A stretch of 64,000 nt of DNA. It comes from Bacillota bacterium (GTDB lineage: Bacteria; Bacillota; Limnochordia; DUMW01). The notes under the pieces were generated by a model, which worked only from the letters and a program-made list of their open reading frames with translations, ran no database searches and was not told where the DNA came from. Positions 52,631 to 62,853 of the stretch are shown here, in pieces. Both the position numbers and the translations under genes were made by a program. The stretch's first letter is position 1, and every line of letters begins with the position of its first letter. The stretch covers positions 39,364 through 103,363 of the forward strand of contig DUMW01000088.1 in assembly GCA_012839765.1 (NCBI GenBank), in the 5' to 3' direction.

Positions 52631-53794
52631 TTGGGCAAAAGGATCGCGATCCTGGGATCCACCGGTTCCATCGGGCGTCAAGCCTTAAAGGTCATCGACC
52701 AGATCGGTGGCTTTGAAGTGGTGGCCCTGACGGCGGGGCGCAACGTGGAGTTGATGTCCCAGCAGGTGAGAAAATACCGGCCGCAGTTGGCGGTGATGGG
52801 TGATGCCAAGGGCGCCCAGGCCCTGAAGGAAAACCTGGGTTTCACCTCCACCGAAATCCTCTACGGTGAAGAAGGACTGCTGGCCGCGGCCAGCCTCACC
52901 CCCTTGGATCTGTGTCTGGTGGCGGTGGTGGGCGCGGTGGGGATTCGACCCACGCTGGCGGCCATCGATCAGGGTACCCATATCGCGCTGGCCAACAAAG
53001 AGACCTTGGTGGCCGCCGGTTCCATCGTCATGGAACGGGCCCGCCGGCGGGGTGTAAAGATTTTACCGGTGGACTCGGAACATAGTGCCATCTTCCAATG
53101 CTTGCAGGGCTCGGCGCCGGAGGAAGTGGCGCGGGTCATCCTTACCGCCTCCGGGGGACCCTTCTTTGGACTAGGGCCGGAGCAACTGGAAAGGGTGACG
53201 TCCCAGCAGGCTTTGCGTCATCCCAACTGGACCATGGGGCAAAAGATTACCATCGATTCCGCCACGCTGGTGAACAAAGGGCTGGAGGTTATCGAGGCCT
53301 GTTGGCTTTTTGGCCTATCCTTGGATCAGGTGGAGGTGGTGGTCCACCGCCAAAGCATCGTCCACAGCCTGGTCCAGTTCCGGGACGGTTCGGTACTGGC
53401 CCAGCTAGGCCTGCCGGATATGGCGGTACCCATTCAATATGCTTTGACCTATCCCCAGCGGGTGGGGGCTGACCGGCCGGTTTTATCACTTACGGAGGTG
53501 GGGCAGCTTACCTTTGAAGAGGTGGATCACGGGACTTTTCCCGCGATTAAGCTTGCCGAAGCCGCCTTCCGGGTCGGAGGTACCATGCCCGCGGTGTATA
53601 ATGCGGCCAATGAAGTTGCGGTGTATTCATTTCTCGGGGGAAAATGTTCTTTGCCCAGCATCACCCGGGCGATCCAGGCGGCCATGGAGGCCCATGAAGT
53701 GGTACCGGACTGTGGGCTGGAAGATATCCTGGCTGCGGATCAATGGGCGCGTAGCTTTGTGGAAAGCCTGCTCGGAAAAGAGGTAGACCGATGA
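52631..53794 (+). CDS. dxr: 1-deoxy-D-xylulose 5-phosphate reductoisomerase
   Basis: 387 residues: NADPH loop ILGSTGSIGRQAL, ANKETLVAAG, PVDSEHSAIFQCL with metal and substrate ligands, and RHPNWTMGQKITIDSATLVNKG. It makes methylerythritol phosphate in the MEP isoprenoid route, which feeds uppS. TTG 52631 follows AAGGAG. It overlaps rseP by four bases. Confidence 0.98.
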   Translation: MGKRIAILGSTGSIGRQALKVIDQIGGFEVVALTAGRNVELMSQQVRKYRPQLAVMGDAKGAQALKENLGFTSTEILYGEEGLLAAASLTPLDLCLVAVVGAVGIRPTLAAIDQGTHIALANKETLVAAGSIVMERARRRGVKILPVDSEHSAIFQCLQGSAPEEVARVILTASGGPFFGLGPEQLERVTSQQALRHPNWTMGQKITIDSATLVNKGLEVIEACWLFGLSLDQVEVVVHRQSIVHSLVQFRDGSVLAQLGLPDMAVPIQYALTYPQRVGADRPVLSLTEVGQLTFEEVDHGTFPAIKLAEAAFRVGGTMPAVYNAANEVAVYSFLGGKCSLPSITRAIQAAMEAHEVVPDCGLEDILAADQWARSFVESLLGKEVDR

Positions 53795-54858
53795 ATTTAC
53801 TTGCAATCCCCAGCGTCTTTGGCAATCTGCTCATTACCGTAGTGGCCTTTGTGGTCGTCTTTGGACTGTTGGTCTTTTTCCATGAGTTTGGTCACTTCCT
53901 GCTGGCCAAGTTGAACGGGGTGTTAGTCTATGAATTCGCCCTGGGCTTCGGGCCGAAATTGTTGTCCTGGAAGCGCAAAGAAACCCGTTATTCGTTGCGG
54001 GTCGTTCCCTTGGGAGGGTTCGTAAGGATCGCGGGCATGGAGGAGGAGCTGAATGAAGAGGAAAAACCCCTGCCCATCCCACCGGGGCGCAGCTTTGAGG
54101 ACAAGGGATACTTAGGCAAACTGAGCATCATTGCCGCTGGTCCCCTGATGAATTTTGTTCTGACGGCCCTGCTGATGACCATTGTATCCTTTGGGCTTAC
54201 GGAATGGCCCCCGCTGGTTACCTACGTGGAACCCCAGGAGCCGGCTTACCTTGCTGGTATGCAGGAGGGGGACCGCATCCTTTCGATCAATGGCCAAAGG
54301 ATCACCAAAGAAGGACAAGTCAGTGAGTTGATTGGCGATGCCGGTACCGACCCCATTATTGTCGGGATCGAACGGGACGGGGAGTTTCTGGAGCTGGAGG
54401 TGAACCCCAGGACCACCGAAGGGGGGGTGCGGATAGGAATTCATTATTTGGAAAGGATCCGCACGCGCCCTTGGGAGGCGATTCGCTACGGGGTAGAGAT
54501 TACCTGGGCTCTGATTAAGCTTACCGTGTGGGGGATCGGGCAGATGATTACCGGTGGTATCCCCGCGGATGTGGCAGGTCCCATCGGGATGTTCACCATG
54601 ACCGGGGAATATGCCCAGCAGGGGATCCCGGAGCTTTTGTGGTTTACCGCTTTGCTCAGCGTCAATCTGGGTCTGTTTAATCTGTTACCCATTCCGATCC
54701 TGGACGGCGGACATATTGTCTTCATTACCCTCGAGCGGCTGCGGGGGAAGAAACTTGAGCCCAAATACCAGAACACCGCCATGTTGGTGGGCCTGTTCCT
54801 GTTGGTTCTGCTGATGATCTACGCCACGGTGTCGGATATCGGGCGGATTGTACGCTAG
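53791..54858 (+). CDS. rseP: site-2 protease RseP/RasP
   Basis: A 355-residue membrane zinc metalloprotease. HEFGH (in VFFHEFGHFLLAKL) is the HExxH zinc site in the first helix; a PDZ domain lies at about residues 140-220 (PAYLAGMQEGDRILSINGQ); the third zinc ligand is in NLLPIPILDGGHIV. It cleaves transmembrane segments such as anti-sigma factors and signal-peptide remnants. Confidence 0.97.
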   Translation: MNLLAIPSVFGNLLITVVAFVVVFGLLVFFHEFGHFLLAKLNGVLVYEFALGFGPKLLSWKRKETRYSLRVVPLGGFVRIAGMEEELNEEEKPLPIPPGRSFEDKGYLGKLSIIAAGPLMNFVLTALLMTIVSFGLTEWPPLVTYVEPQEPAYLAGMQEGDRILSINGQRITKEGQVSELIGDAGTDPIIVGIERDGEFLELEVNPRTTEGGVRIGIHYLERIRTRPWEAIRYGVEITWALIKLTVWGIGQMITGGIPADVAGPIGMFTMTGEYAQQGIPELLWFTALLSVNLGLFNLLPIPILDGGHIVFITLERLRGKKLEPKYQNTAMLVGLFLLVLLMIYATVSDIGRIVR

Positions 54859-54869
54859 GGGGAAGGATC

Positions 54870-55958
54870 ATGACGACCCAGGTTCCCAGGGAAAAAACCC
54901 GCCGGGTTTATGTGGGGGATGTCCCCATTGGGGGTGGCGCTCCCATTTCTGTGCAGAGCATGTGCAACACTAACACCGCGGATGTGGAGGCCATCTTGGC
55001 CCAGATCCGGGAGGTGGCGGCCCTCGGTTGTGATATTATCCGGGTTGCCGTACCGGATAAGAAGGCCCTGGCAGCCTTGCCTACCATTGTAAGGGAGAGT
55101 CCCTTGCCGGTGGTGGCGGACATCCACTTTCAGTGGGAGCTGGCCATGGGGGCCATTGCCGCGGGGGTAGCGAAATTGCGGCTGAACCCAGGCAACATCA
55201 ACGACCCCAAGCGGGTGAAGGATATTGCGGCCGCGGCCCGAGAAAGGGGGATCCCCATCCGGATCGGGGTGAACTCAGGTTCCGTGGCCAAGGAGTTTCT
55301 CGATGAAGCCGGACGTCCCACGGCCCAGGGCCTAGTGGCCAGTGCCCTTGGCCATGTCTCTTTGTTGGAGGCGGTGGGGTTTGAGGATATTGTGATTTCC
55401 ATCAAGGCCACTTCCGTGGATCTGCTGTTGACCGCGAACTTGGAGTTGTCCCGGAAAGTGGATTATCCCTTGCATTTGGGATTGACGGAGGCCGGGTTGT
55501 TTCCCGCAGGGGCCATTCGGTCCGCAGCGGCCCTGGGTGCTTTGTTATCCCGGGGGATTGGCGATACGGTGCGGGTCTCCCTTACGGGAGACTTAGGCAA
55601 CGAGGTCCGGGTGGCCCATTGGGTCTTGGAGGCCTTAGGCCTGCGGCAGACCCGACCTATTGTGATCTCCTGTCCCACCTGTGGGCGGTGTAAACTACCG
55701 CTCGAGGCTATTGCGCGGGAGGTAGAGGCCCGCACCGCACATTTGACCAAGCCCCTCAAGATCGCGGTGATGGGTTGTGAGGTCAACGGCCCCGGGGAGG
55801 CCCGGGGAGCAGATATCGGTATTGCCGGGGGCGACGGATGTGGCTTTTTGTTTCGCGAGGGACAAGCCATTCGGAAAGTGTCCCTCGGGGAAATGGTGGA
55901 TGTACTGGTTGAGGAGGCCGAAAGAATGGCCAGGGAGAACGGAGGGTTATTATGTTAA
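54870..55958 (+). CDS. ispG: 4-hydroxy-3-methylbut-2-enyl diphosphate synthase (IspG)
   Basis: A 362-residue 4Fe-4S enzyme of the MEP pathway: [42 protein letters not shown], and the cluster-binding half with SCPTCGRC and [20 protein letters not shown]. It follows rseP by 12 bp and overlaps proS. dxr, ispG and uppS in one run place isoprenoid precursor and carrier synthesis together. Confidence 0.98.
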   Translation: MTTQVPREKTRRVYVGDVPIGGGAPISVQSMCNTNTADVEAILAQIREVAALGCDIIRVAVPDKKALAALPTIVRESPLPVVADIHFQWELAMGAIAAGVAKLRLNPGNINDPKRVKDIAAAARERGIPIRIGVNSGSVAKEFLDEAGRPTAQGLVASALGHVSLLEAVGFEDIVISIKATSVDLLLTANLELSRKVDYPLHLGLTEAGLFPAGAIRSAAALGALLSRGIGDTVRVSLTGDLGNEVRVAHWVLEALGLRQTRPIVISCPTCGRCKLPLEAIAREVEARTAHLTKPLKIAVMGCEVNGPGEARGADIGIAGGDGCGFLFREGQAIRKVSLGEMVDVLVEEAERMARENGGLLC

Positions 55959-57673
55959 TGTCAAGACTACTTGCACCGACACTGCGGGAGGTGCCCGCCG
56001 AAGCGGAGATTCCCAGTCACCGGCTGATGCTCCGGGCGGGATTGATCCGCAAGAGTGCCAGTGGAATCTATACTTATCTGCCCTTGGGGCTGAAGGTCTT
56101 ACAGAAGATTATGCAGATTATCCGGGAGGAGATGAATGCGGCGGGAGGTCAGGAGCTTCTGCTGCCCATCATTCAACCGGCGGAACTGTGGTTTGCCACC
56201 GGACGGTGGGATGATTACGGCGCGGAAATGTTTAAGCTCAAGGATCGCCATGATCGCCAGTTTTGCCTGGGGCCCACCCACGAGGAGATTATCACGGCCT
56301 TGGCCAAGGCGGAGATCAGCTCCTACCGGCAGATGCCGCTGTTGTTGTATCAGATTCAGAATAAATACCGGGATGAGATCCGTCCGCGCTTCGGCGTCAT
56401 TCGGGGCCGGGAATTCATCATGAAGGATCTTTATTCCTTCGATCAGGACGAGGCGGGCTTGGAAGAGAGTTATCGGAAGATGTACGATGCCTATACCCGG
56501 ATCTTTACCCGTTGTGGCCTTGATACCCGGCCAGTGGATGCGGATCCCGGTGCCATTGGGGGCTCGGGGACCCATGAATTTATGGTGCTTGCGGACTCCG
56601 GCGAGGCGGAGCTGGTGATCTGCCAGTCCTGTGACTATGCGGCCAATGTGGAGATCGCGCCGGCCGCGGCCTGTCCCGGCACTGGGGAAGAACCACGGCC
56701 CATGGAAGCGGTGGAAACACCGGCGATGCACACGGTGGACCAGGTGACGGAGTTTTTGCAGGTGCCGGCCTCGAAACTGATAAAGACCTTGCTTTATCTG
56801 GCCGATGGACAACCGGTGGCGGTGCTGGTGCGGGGGGATCATGAGTGTAACGAGGTGAAGCTGAAGCGGTATCTGGGTTGTACTACCCTTGAGCTGGCCG
56901 ACGAGGCCACCATTGCAGAGGTCTCCCAGGGTCCCAAGGGCTTCACGGGTCCCGTGGGACTCCAGGTGCGCCTGATCGCCGACCACAGTGTGATGAATAT
57001 GACCAACGCGGTTACCGGCGCTAACCGGAAGGACACCCATCTGATCAATGTGAACCCGGGGCGGGACTTCACCACCGAAGAGGTGGCAGATCTGCGAGTG
57101 GTCACGGTGGAGGATCCTTGTCCCAAGTGCCAGGGCAAGCTGCAGCTGTGTCGGGGGATCGAGGTGGGTCAGGTTTTCAAACTGGGTACCAAGTATTCCG
57201 CGGCCCTGAAGGCCACCTTTACCGATGAGAATGGCGAAGAGCGCCCCATTGTCATGGGTTGCTACGGGATCGGTGTTAGCCGAACCATGGCTGCTATTAT
57301 TGAGCAGAACTACGATGAGGACGGGATCATCTGGCCCATGTCGGTGGCTCCCTACCAGGTGGTCATTGTGCCCATTAAGTACAATGAAGAAGAGCAACGG
57401 GCCGTGGCAGACGAGCTAGAGAGAAACTTGACCGCGGCGGGGATCTCCGTAGTGTTGGATGATCGGGACGAACGGCCCGGGGTTAAGTTTAAGGATGCGG
57501 ATCTAATTGGGTTCCCCATTCGGATCACCATCGGTCCCAAGGGCCTGGCGGCGGGAAATGTGGAGATCAGTAGACGGGACGGAAGCTTCAGGGAGGATGT
57601 GAAGTTGGAGCAGGCCACCGAGGTTGTAGTCAATCTGGTGCAGGAGGCCATGGGGGCTCTGGAGCCGAAATAG
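55952..57673 (+). CDS. proS: prolyl-tRNA synthetase
   Basis: A 573-residue class II synthetase of the bacterial type. Catalytic motifs are [32 protein letters not shown] and [12 protein letters not shown]; an editing (INS) domain lies at about residues 225-380 ([19 protein letters not shown]); the anticodon-binding domain is C-terminal. The start is ATG 55952 or ATG 55958, overlapping the ispG stop. Confidence 0.98.
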   Translation: MLMSRLLAPTLREVPAEAEIPSHRLMLRAGLIRKSASGIYTYLPLGLKVLQKIMQIIREEMNAAGGQELLLPIIQPAELWFATGRWDDYGAEMFKLKDRHDRQFCLGPTHEEIITALAKAEISSYRQMPLLLYQIQNKYRDEIRPRFGVIRGREFIMKDLYSFDQDEAGLEESYRKMYDAYTRIFTRCGLDTRPVDADPGAIGGSGTHEFMVLADSGEAELVICQSCDYAANVEIAPAAACPGTGEEPRPMEAVETPAMHTVDQVTEFLQVPASKLIKTLLYLADGQPVAVLVRGDHECNEVKLKRYLGCTTLELADEATIAEVSQGPKGFTGPVGLQVRLIADHSVMNMTNAVTGANRKDTHLINVNPGRDFTTEEVADLRVVTVEDPCPKCQGKLQLCRGIEVGQVFKLGTKYSAALKATFTDENGEERPIVMGCYGIGVSRTMAAIIEQNYDEDGIIWPMSVAPYQVVIVPIKYNEEEQRAVADELERNLTAAGISVVLDDRDERPGVKFKDADLIGFPIRITIGPKGLAAGNVEISRRDGSFREDVKLEQATEVVVNLVQEAMGALEPK

Positions 57674-57686
57674 ATAGGAGAAGCTG

Positions 57687-58331
57687 GTGACAATAATGGA
57701 CGTAGTCGTCATCATCCCCGCGTACAACGAAGGGGGTACCGTCCGGCAGGTGGTGGAAGCCGCCCGTAGCTGTCCGCTGGTGGATGAAGTGGTGGTGGTC
57801 AGCGATGGGTCAACGGATCGGACCGTGGCGGAAGCCACCGCGGCCGGCGCCCGGGTGATTGCTTTGTCGGAAAACCAGGGGAAGGGTGCCGCCATGTATG
57901 CGGGGCTGCAGGCCACCTCGCAGGAAGTGATTCTCTTTCTGGACGGTGACCTGTTGGGCTTGACGCCGAGACACGTAGAAAAGCTGCTACAGCCCATCTT
58001 GGAGGAACGGGCCGACATGGCCGTAGGAATCTTTGACACGGGGCGGGTCTGTACCGACTTGGCCCAAAGGATCGCCCCCCACTTATCCGGGCAGCGGGCC
58101 CTGCGGCGCAGTGCCCTTGCCGGGGCCCCCGGATTTCAGGAGGCGGGCTTTGGGGTGGAGACCTTAATTACCCAGTATGCCCGGGAGATGGGATGGCGGG
58201 TGGTTACCATTTCCCTGAAGCATGTGTCCCACCGCCTGAAGGAGGAAAAACAAGGCTTCCTAAAGGGTCTGTGTACCCGTTTCTCCATGTATCGGGAGAT
58301 CTTGAAAGTGGTGTTTTCCCGCGGACATTAG
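57687..58331 (+). CDS. GT2-family glycosyltransferase
   Basis: A 214-residue GT-A fold enzyme without membrane helices: VVVIIPAYNEGGTVRQVVEA, VVVVSDGSTDRTV, NQGKGAAMYAGL and the metal-binding DxD in ILFLDGDLLGL. It resembles dolichyl-phosphate-sugar synthase-type transferases. GTG 57687 has a GGAG site six bases upstream; ATG 57696 is also possible. Placement between proS and polC is unusual. The acceptor is unknown. Confidence 0.85.
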   Translation: MTIMDVVVIIPAYNEGGTVRQVVEAARSCPLVDEVVVVSDGSTDRTVAEATAAGARVIALSENQGKGAAMYAGLQATSQEVILFLDGDLLGLTPRHVEKLLQPILEERADMAVGIFDTGRVCTDLAQRIAPHLSGQRALRRSALAGAPGFQEAGFGVETLITQYAREMGWRVVTISLKHVSHRLKEEKQGFLKGLCTRFSMYREILKVVFSRGH

Positions 58332-58361
58332 TCTGTACTCTCGGAACTTCCACTAGTCCTG

Positions 58362-58390
58362 AGGACCTTTCTGTCCTATTTTCTATTCGA
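58362..58390 (+). other. weak hairpin with T-rich tail before polC
   Basis: AGGAC, loop CTTTCT and GTCCT, then ATTTTCTATT. The stem has only five pairs; it may be a weak terminator before polC. Confidence 0.35.
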
Positions 58391-58403
58391 AAGAGGGATT
58401 ACA

Positions 58404-61400
58404 GTGCGGTATTGCATTCGTCCAGATGATAAATGCTCTAGGTTAAGTGCGTTCCTGAAGCAAGTCAACGGGGAGCTACCCCTGGGGGATTTGGACGACG
58501 TCCGCATTATTAAGGTTGACGTGGATCTGGCCAATTGTCGCTGGACTTTGCACCTGGATCAAAACTTGGATCAGGTGATTCTAGATCGGCTCCAGAACCT
58601 GCATGAATGTATTCCGGGGCTGAAGGAGATCCATTTTTGCTGTGACCCGGCCCCGCAGGATGAGACAGACCCCTATATGCAGTTGGTGCTGCAGCAACGG
58701 GCGAAACTACAGGAGCAGCGCCCGGAAAACGGTACGGCTAAACCAAAACAGGAGAACAATGTGATCAAAGGGCGCAAGGTCGCTCAACCACCCGTTCCCA
58801 TCCGGCAGTTGGGCGAACCCGGTGAGTCGGTGGTGATCAAAGGGGAACTCATGTCCCTGGAAAGTAGGGTGATCCGCCGGGGGGGTAGCCTCCTGATTAT
58901 GGACTTCACCGACTATACCGATTCCATCACCGCTAAGCTCTTCGTCGACGATGAGGATCAGATCGCGGAGAAAATGGTGGTGGGCAACTGGTATGTGCTC
59001 CGGGGGGACTTGGAGATTGACCGGTACAGCCAGGAGCTTTGCCTGACCGTACGGGATGTATCCGTTGGGGAGGCACCGGAAGTCCGGGATGAGGCGGAGG
59101 TAAAACGTGTGGAGCTCCATCTGCACTCCCGGATGAGTGCCATGGACAGTGTGGTGGACCTGCAGACCGCAGTCAAACAGGCGGCGAAGTGGGGACATCC
59201 TGCAATCGCCGTTACCGATCACGGTTGTGTCCAAGCCTTCCCCGAAGCCTATAACGCCGGCAAGAAGAACGGGATCAAGATCATCTACGGGGTGGAAGGG
59301 TACTTGACCGATTCCGAAGAACCCGAAGCCCCCACGTACCATATTGTCCTCCTGGTGCAAAACCAAAAGGGGTTGAAAAACCTCTATGAACTCATTTCGA
59401 TCAGTCATATCGAGCACTTTTACCGTCATCCTCGGATTTTGCGCCGGGAACTGGACAAACGTCGGGAAGGTTTGCTTTTGGGCTCCGCCTGTGAAGCTGG
59501 CGAACTGATGCAGGCCCTCATCCATAAGGCCCCCTATGAAAGACTTAAGGAGATTGCTCGGTATTATGATTACTTGGAAATCCAACCTTTAGGCAACAAT
59601 GAATTTCTTATCGGTTCTCCCCAAGTGCCCACTCGGGAAACCCTCATGGATTTGAACCGCACGGTGGTGAAGCTGGGGGATGAATTGGGGCTTCCGGTGG
59701 TGGCTACCGGGGACGTTCATTTCCTGCGGCCCCATGACGAGGTATACCGGCGGATTTTGATGGCGGGCCAGGGGTATGGGGATGCGGAACGGCAGGCTCC
59801 CCTGTACCTGCGTACCACCGCCGAAATGTTGGCGGAGTTTGCGTATCTGGGGGATCGGGCGGAGGAAGTGGTGATCCACAATCCCCGGCGGATCGCCGAC
59901 AGCATCGAAGAACTGCGTCCTGTTCCCGCAGGGCTTCACCCGCCCAAGATGCCCGAGGCGGAGGAACTGGTTCCCAAGATGAGCTACGAAAGGGCCCGGG
60001 CCCTATACGGGGAGGATTTGCCGGAGATTGTGGCCGCCCGCTTGGACAAGGAACTGAAGGCCATCGTGGGCAACGGCTACGCGGCCTTGTACTGGATCGC
60101 CCACTTGCTTACCCGCAAATCCATGGAGGAGGGCTATTTGGTGGGGTCCCGGGGTTCGGTAGGCTCGTCCTTTGTGGCCACCATGTGCGGGATCACCGAG
60201 GTGAACCCCCTGCCGCCCCATTATCGGTGCCCGCAGTGCAAACATTCCCAGTTCATCACCGATGGGAGCGTAGCCTGTGGGGTGGATCTGCCCCGGCAGG
60301 ATTGTCCCCGGTGCGGTACCCCCCTCGATCGCGACGGCTTTGATATCCCCTTTGAGGTGTTCTTGGGGTTTGAAGGGGACAAGGTGCCGGATATCGACCT
60401 CAACTTCTCCGGGGAGTGTCAGGCGGCTATCCATGCCTACACCGAAGAGCTGTTCGGTAAGGAGCAGGTCTTCCGGGCGGGGACCATCAGCACCCTGGCG
60501 GAACGGACGGCCTATGGTTTTGTCAAGAATTACTTGGACAGCAAAGGGATAGTCGCCCGTAATGCGGAGATCAACCGGCTGGTGCGCGGTTGCTCCGGTG
60601 TCCGGCGGACCACAGGACAGCATCCCGGGGGGATGGTGGTGATCCCCGTGGGTTGCAGTGTCTGTGAGTTCACGCCGGTGCAGTATCCGGCTAACGACCG
60701 GAACAGTGGGACGATCACCACCCACTTTGACTTCCACTCCATCGATGAGACTTTGGTGAAGTTGGATATCCTGGGCCATGATGACCCGACGGTGCTGCGG
60801 ATGTTGCAGGACATGACCGGTGTCGATCCCTTGCAGATCCCTTTGGATGACCCGGACACCATGAGTATCTTTTCCGGGGTAGAGGCCCTCAAGGTGCGGC
60901 CCGAGGACATTGGGGAAGAGGTGGGGACCATCGGGATCCCCGAGTTTGGTACCCGGTTTGTGCGGGGGATGCTGAAGGAAACCCGGCCCAAGACCTTTGG
61001 GGATCTGGTGCGTATATCGGGCTTTTCCCATGGTACCGACGTGTGGGCTAACAACGCCCAGGATCTGATCAAAAACGGGATTGCCACTTTGGAGGAGGCC
61101 ATTGCCACCCGCGACGACATTATGCTTTATCTCATCCAGCGGGGTCTACCCTCCAAGCACGCCTTTACCATTATGGAGCAAGTGCGGAAGGGCCGGGGGT
61201 TGAAGCCGGAGGACATCGAGGCGATGAAAGCCAAGGAGGTTCCCCAGTGGTATATCGAGTCCTGTCAAAAGATCAGCTACATGTTCCCCAAGGCCCACGC
61301 GGTGGCCTACGTGATGATGTCCTTCCGCATCGCCTACTTCAAGGTCCATCACCCTGACGCCTTCTATGCCGCGTATTTCACCACCAAGGCCGAGGAGTTC

Positions 61401-61808
61401 GACGCGGATCTGATCCTGGCGGGACCCGACCAGATGCGCCGGGTGATCCAAAAGGTGGAGAACAACTGGGCCGATGCCACCGCGAAGGACAAAAGCGTAG
61501 CGTCCATCTTGGAGGTGGCTCTAGAGGCCATGGCCCGGGGGATACGGTTTTTGCCGGTGGATCTATATCGGTCCGATGCTACCAAGTTCCGGGTGGTGGA
61601 GCCCAACACTCTGCTGCCGCCTTTAATTGGTTTACAGGGTCTAGGCAAGAACGCGGCGGAAAACATCGTCCAGGCTCGCTGCCAGCCCTTTACCTCCATC
61701 GAGGATTTCAAGGAGCGGACCGGGGCCAGTAAGACGGTCATCGAAACCCTCATGGAGCACGGTTGTCTGGAAGGTCTGCCTTCCACTGACCAAATGCAGC
61801 TGTTTTAA
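58404..61808 (+). CDS. polC: DNA polymerase III PolC-type alpha subunit lacking the exonuclease domain
   Basis: 1134 residues, against about 1440 in Bacillus PolC. Order: short N-terminal domain (1-85), OB fold (about 141-225), PHP domain starting VELHLHSRMSAMD (236), zinc module (CPQCKHSQF ... CPRCG), polymerase core with catalytic Asp663 and Asp665 in DIDLNFSGE, and a C-terminus ending DQMQLF. The PHP domain runs straight from GVEGYLTD to PTYHIVLLVQNQKGLKNL (residues about 296-328), where other PolCs carry the inserted DEDDh exonuclease of about 170 residues. No VFDVETTG motif occurs. GTG 58404 follows GAGGG. Confidence 0.96.
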   Translation: MRYCIRPDDKCSRLSAFLKQVNGELPLGDLDDVRIIKVDVDLANCRWTLHLDQNLDQVILDRLQNLHECIPGLKEIHFCCDPAPQDETDPYMQLVLQQRAKLQEQRPENGTAKPKQENNVIKGRKVAQPPVPIRQLGEPGESVVIKGELMSLESRVIRRGGSLLIMDFTDYTDSITAKLFVDDEDQIAEKMVVGNWYVLRGDLEIDRYSQELCLTVRDVSVGEAPEVRDEAEVKRVELHLHSRMSAMDSVVDLQTAVKQAAKWGHPAIAVTDHGCVQAFPEAYNAGKKNGIKIIYGVEGYLTDSEEPEAPTYHIVLLVQNQKGLKNLYELISISHIEHFYRHPRILRRELDKRREGLLLGSACEAGELMQALIHKAPYERLKEIARYYDYLEIQPLGNNEFLIGSPQVPTRETLMDLNRTVVKLGDELGLPVVATGDVHFLRPHDEVYRRILMAGQGYGDAERQAPLYLRTTAEMLAEFAYLGDRAEEVVIHNPRRIADSIEELRPVPAGLHPPKMPEAEELVPKMSYERARALYGEDLPEIVAARLDKELKAIVGNGYAALYWIAHLLTRKSMEEGYLVGSRGSVGSSFVATMCGITEVNPLPPHYRCPQCKHSQFITDGSVACGVDLPRQDCPRCGTPLDRDGFDIPFEVFLGFEGDKVPDIDLNFSGECQAAIHAYTEELFGKEQVFRAGTISTLAERTAYGFVKNYLDSKGIVARNAEINRLVRGCSGVRRTTGQHPGGMVVIPVGCSVCEFTPVQYPANDRNSGTITTHFDFHSIDETLVKLDILGHDDPTVLRMLQDMTGVDPLQIPLDDPDTMSIFSGVEALKVRPEDIGEEVGTIGIPEFGTRFVRGMLKETRPKTFGDLVRISGFSHGTDVWANNAQDLIKNGIATLEEAIATRDDIMLYLIQRGLPSKHAFTIMEQVRKGRGLKPEDIEAMKAKEVPQWYIESCQKISYMFPKAHAVAYVMMSFRIAYFKVHHPDAFYAAYFTTKAEEFDADLILAGPDQMRRVIQKVENNWADATAKDKSVASILEVALEAMARGIRFLPVDLYRSDATKFRVVEPNTLLPPLIGLQGLGKNAAENIVQARCQPFTSIEDFKERTGASKTVIETLMEHGCLEGLPSTDQMQLF

Positions 61809-61820
61809 CTTCTAGGTTGT

Positions 61821-61851
61821 CCCCCCTGTGGCATAGGATGCAACAGGGGGG
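61821..61851 (+). other. hairpin covering the spoIIIAA ribosome-binding site
   Basis: CCCCCCTGT (61821-61829) and ACAGGGGGG (61843-61851) form a perfect 9-bp stem. The right arm is the only Shine-Dalgarno-like sequence for ATG 61860. No T-tract follows, so it is more likely a translational control or a poor terminator after polC. Confidence 0.6.
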
Positions 61852-61859
61852 ATGAACTT

Positions 61860-62816
61860 ATGTCCAACTACCTGCGTTTCCAACGGGAGATCCTACCGAT
61901 TTTGGCCCCGAGCCTTCGGAAGCTTATTGCCTCTTTGCCCCAAAACCTGGTGGGTGCCCTAGAGGAGCTGCGCCTGCGGGCCCTGCGGCCCTTGGGGGTG
62001 GTTTGTAACCGCGGTGATGGCTTTTTGCAGGCAAGTGGAAGGATTGTAAGCGAGCCCGAAAGGGGATACATGGTAACTAGGGAGGAACTGGCCACCACTG
62101 TGGAGCTTATCAGCCAGCACTCCCTTTATGCCTATGTGGAGGAAATGCGCCACGGCTATATCACCATCCCTGGCGGACACCGGGTGGGTCTGTGCGGCCG
62201 GACGGTGGTGGAGGAGCGTCGGGTGGTGCTCTTGAGGGATATCCAGTCTTTGAATATTCGCATCTCCCGTCAGGTGCTAGGAGCGGCGGATTCGGTGATG
62301 GAACACATCCTTGGACCCTGTGGTCGAATCTGCAGTACGCTGATCTTATCACCACCGGGCTGTGGAAAGACCACCTTGCTGCGGGACATCGCCCGCCAAT
62401 TGAGTCGGGGGATACCGCGCTTGGGTTTTCCCGGTGTCCAGGTGGCGGTGGTGGATGAACGGTCGGAGATCGGTGGCTGCTACCAGGGGGTGCCCCAAAA
62501 CGACCTAGGGCCCCGTACCGATGTGCTGGACGGCTGCCCCAAAGCCCAGGGGATTATGATGCTGCTCCGTTCGATGGGACCGCGGGTCATCGTCACCGAT
62601 GAGATCGGCAGCCTGGAGGATGCCCGGGCGATCCAGGAGGCTCTCCTTGGGGGGGTGAGCATCATTACCACGGCCCACGGTTCGGATCTAGAGGAAGTGG
62701 TCCGCCGTTTTGACTTAAGCGCCGAATTCCTCACAAAAAGCTTCCAAAAGGTCATCGTCCTGTCCCGCCGCCAAGGCCCGGGGACCATCCAAAAGGTCTT
62801 GGAACTGGGGAAATAG
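61860..62816 (+). CDS. spoIIIAA: stage III sporulation protein AA
   Basis: A 318-residue secretion-type ATPase: N-terminal region with LEELRLRALRPLGVVCN and YAYVEEMRHGYITIPGGHRVGLCG, Walker A LSPPGCGKTTLLRDIAR, VVDERSEIGGCYQGVPQNDLG, Walker B VIVTDEIGSLED and TTAHG. In Bacillus it powers the SpoIIIA-SpoIIQ channel between mother cell and forespore. spoIIIAB-AH, normally directly downstream, are absent: the next gene is on the opposite strand. Confidence 0.96.
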   Translation: MSNYLRFQREILPILAPSLRKLIASLPQNLVGALEELRLRALRPLGVVCNRGDGFLQASGRIVSEPERGYMVTREELATTVELISQHSLYAYVEEMRHGYITIPGGHRVGLCGRTVVEERRVVLLRDIQSLNIRISRQVLGAADSVMEHILGPCGRICSTLILSPPGCGKTTLLRDIARQLSRGIPRLGFPGVQVAVVDERSEIGGCYQGVPQNDLGPRTDVLDGCPKAQGIMMLLRSMGPRVIVTDEIGSLEDARAIQEALLGGVSIITTAHGSDLEEVVRRFDLSAEFLTKSFQKVIVLSRRQGPGTIQKVLELGK

Positions 62817-62853
62817 GGCCTGCTTTGTATGCGAACCGATAGTAGAAGAAAGC

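Noticed and set aside
56099..57397. 432-codon reverse open frame opposite proS
   Set aside because: It is a shadow of a strongly biased GC-rich gene; it is rich in His, Gly and Arg and has no family resemblance.
60003..61031. 342-codon reverse open frame opposite polC
   Set aside because: It is a shadow frame of polC with no ribosome-binding site or homology.
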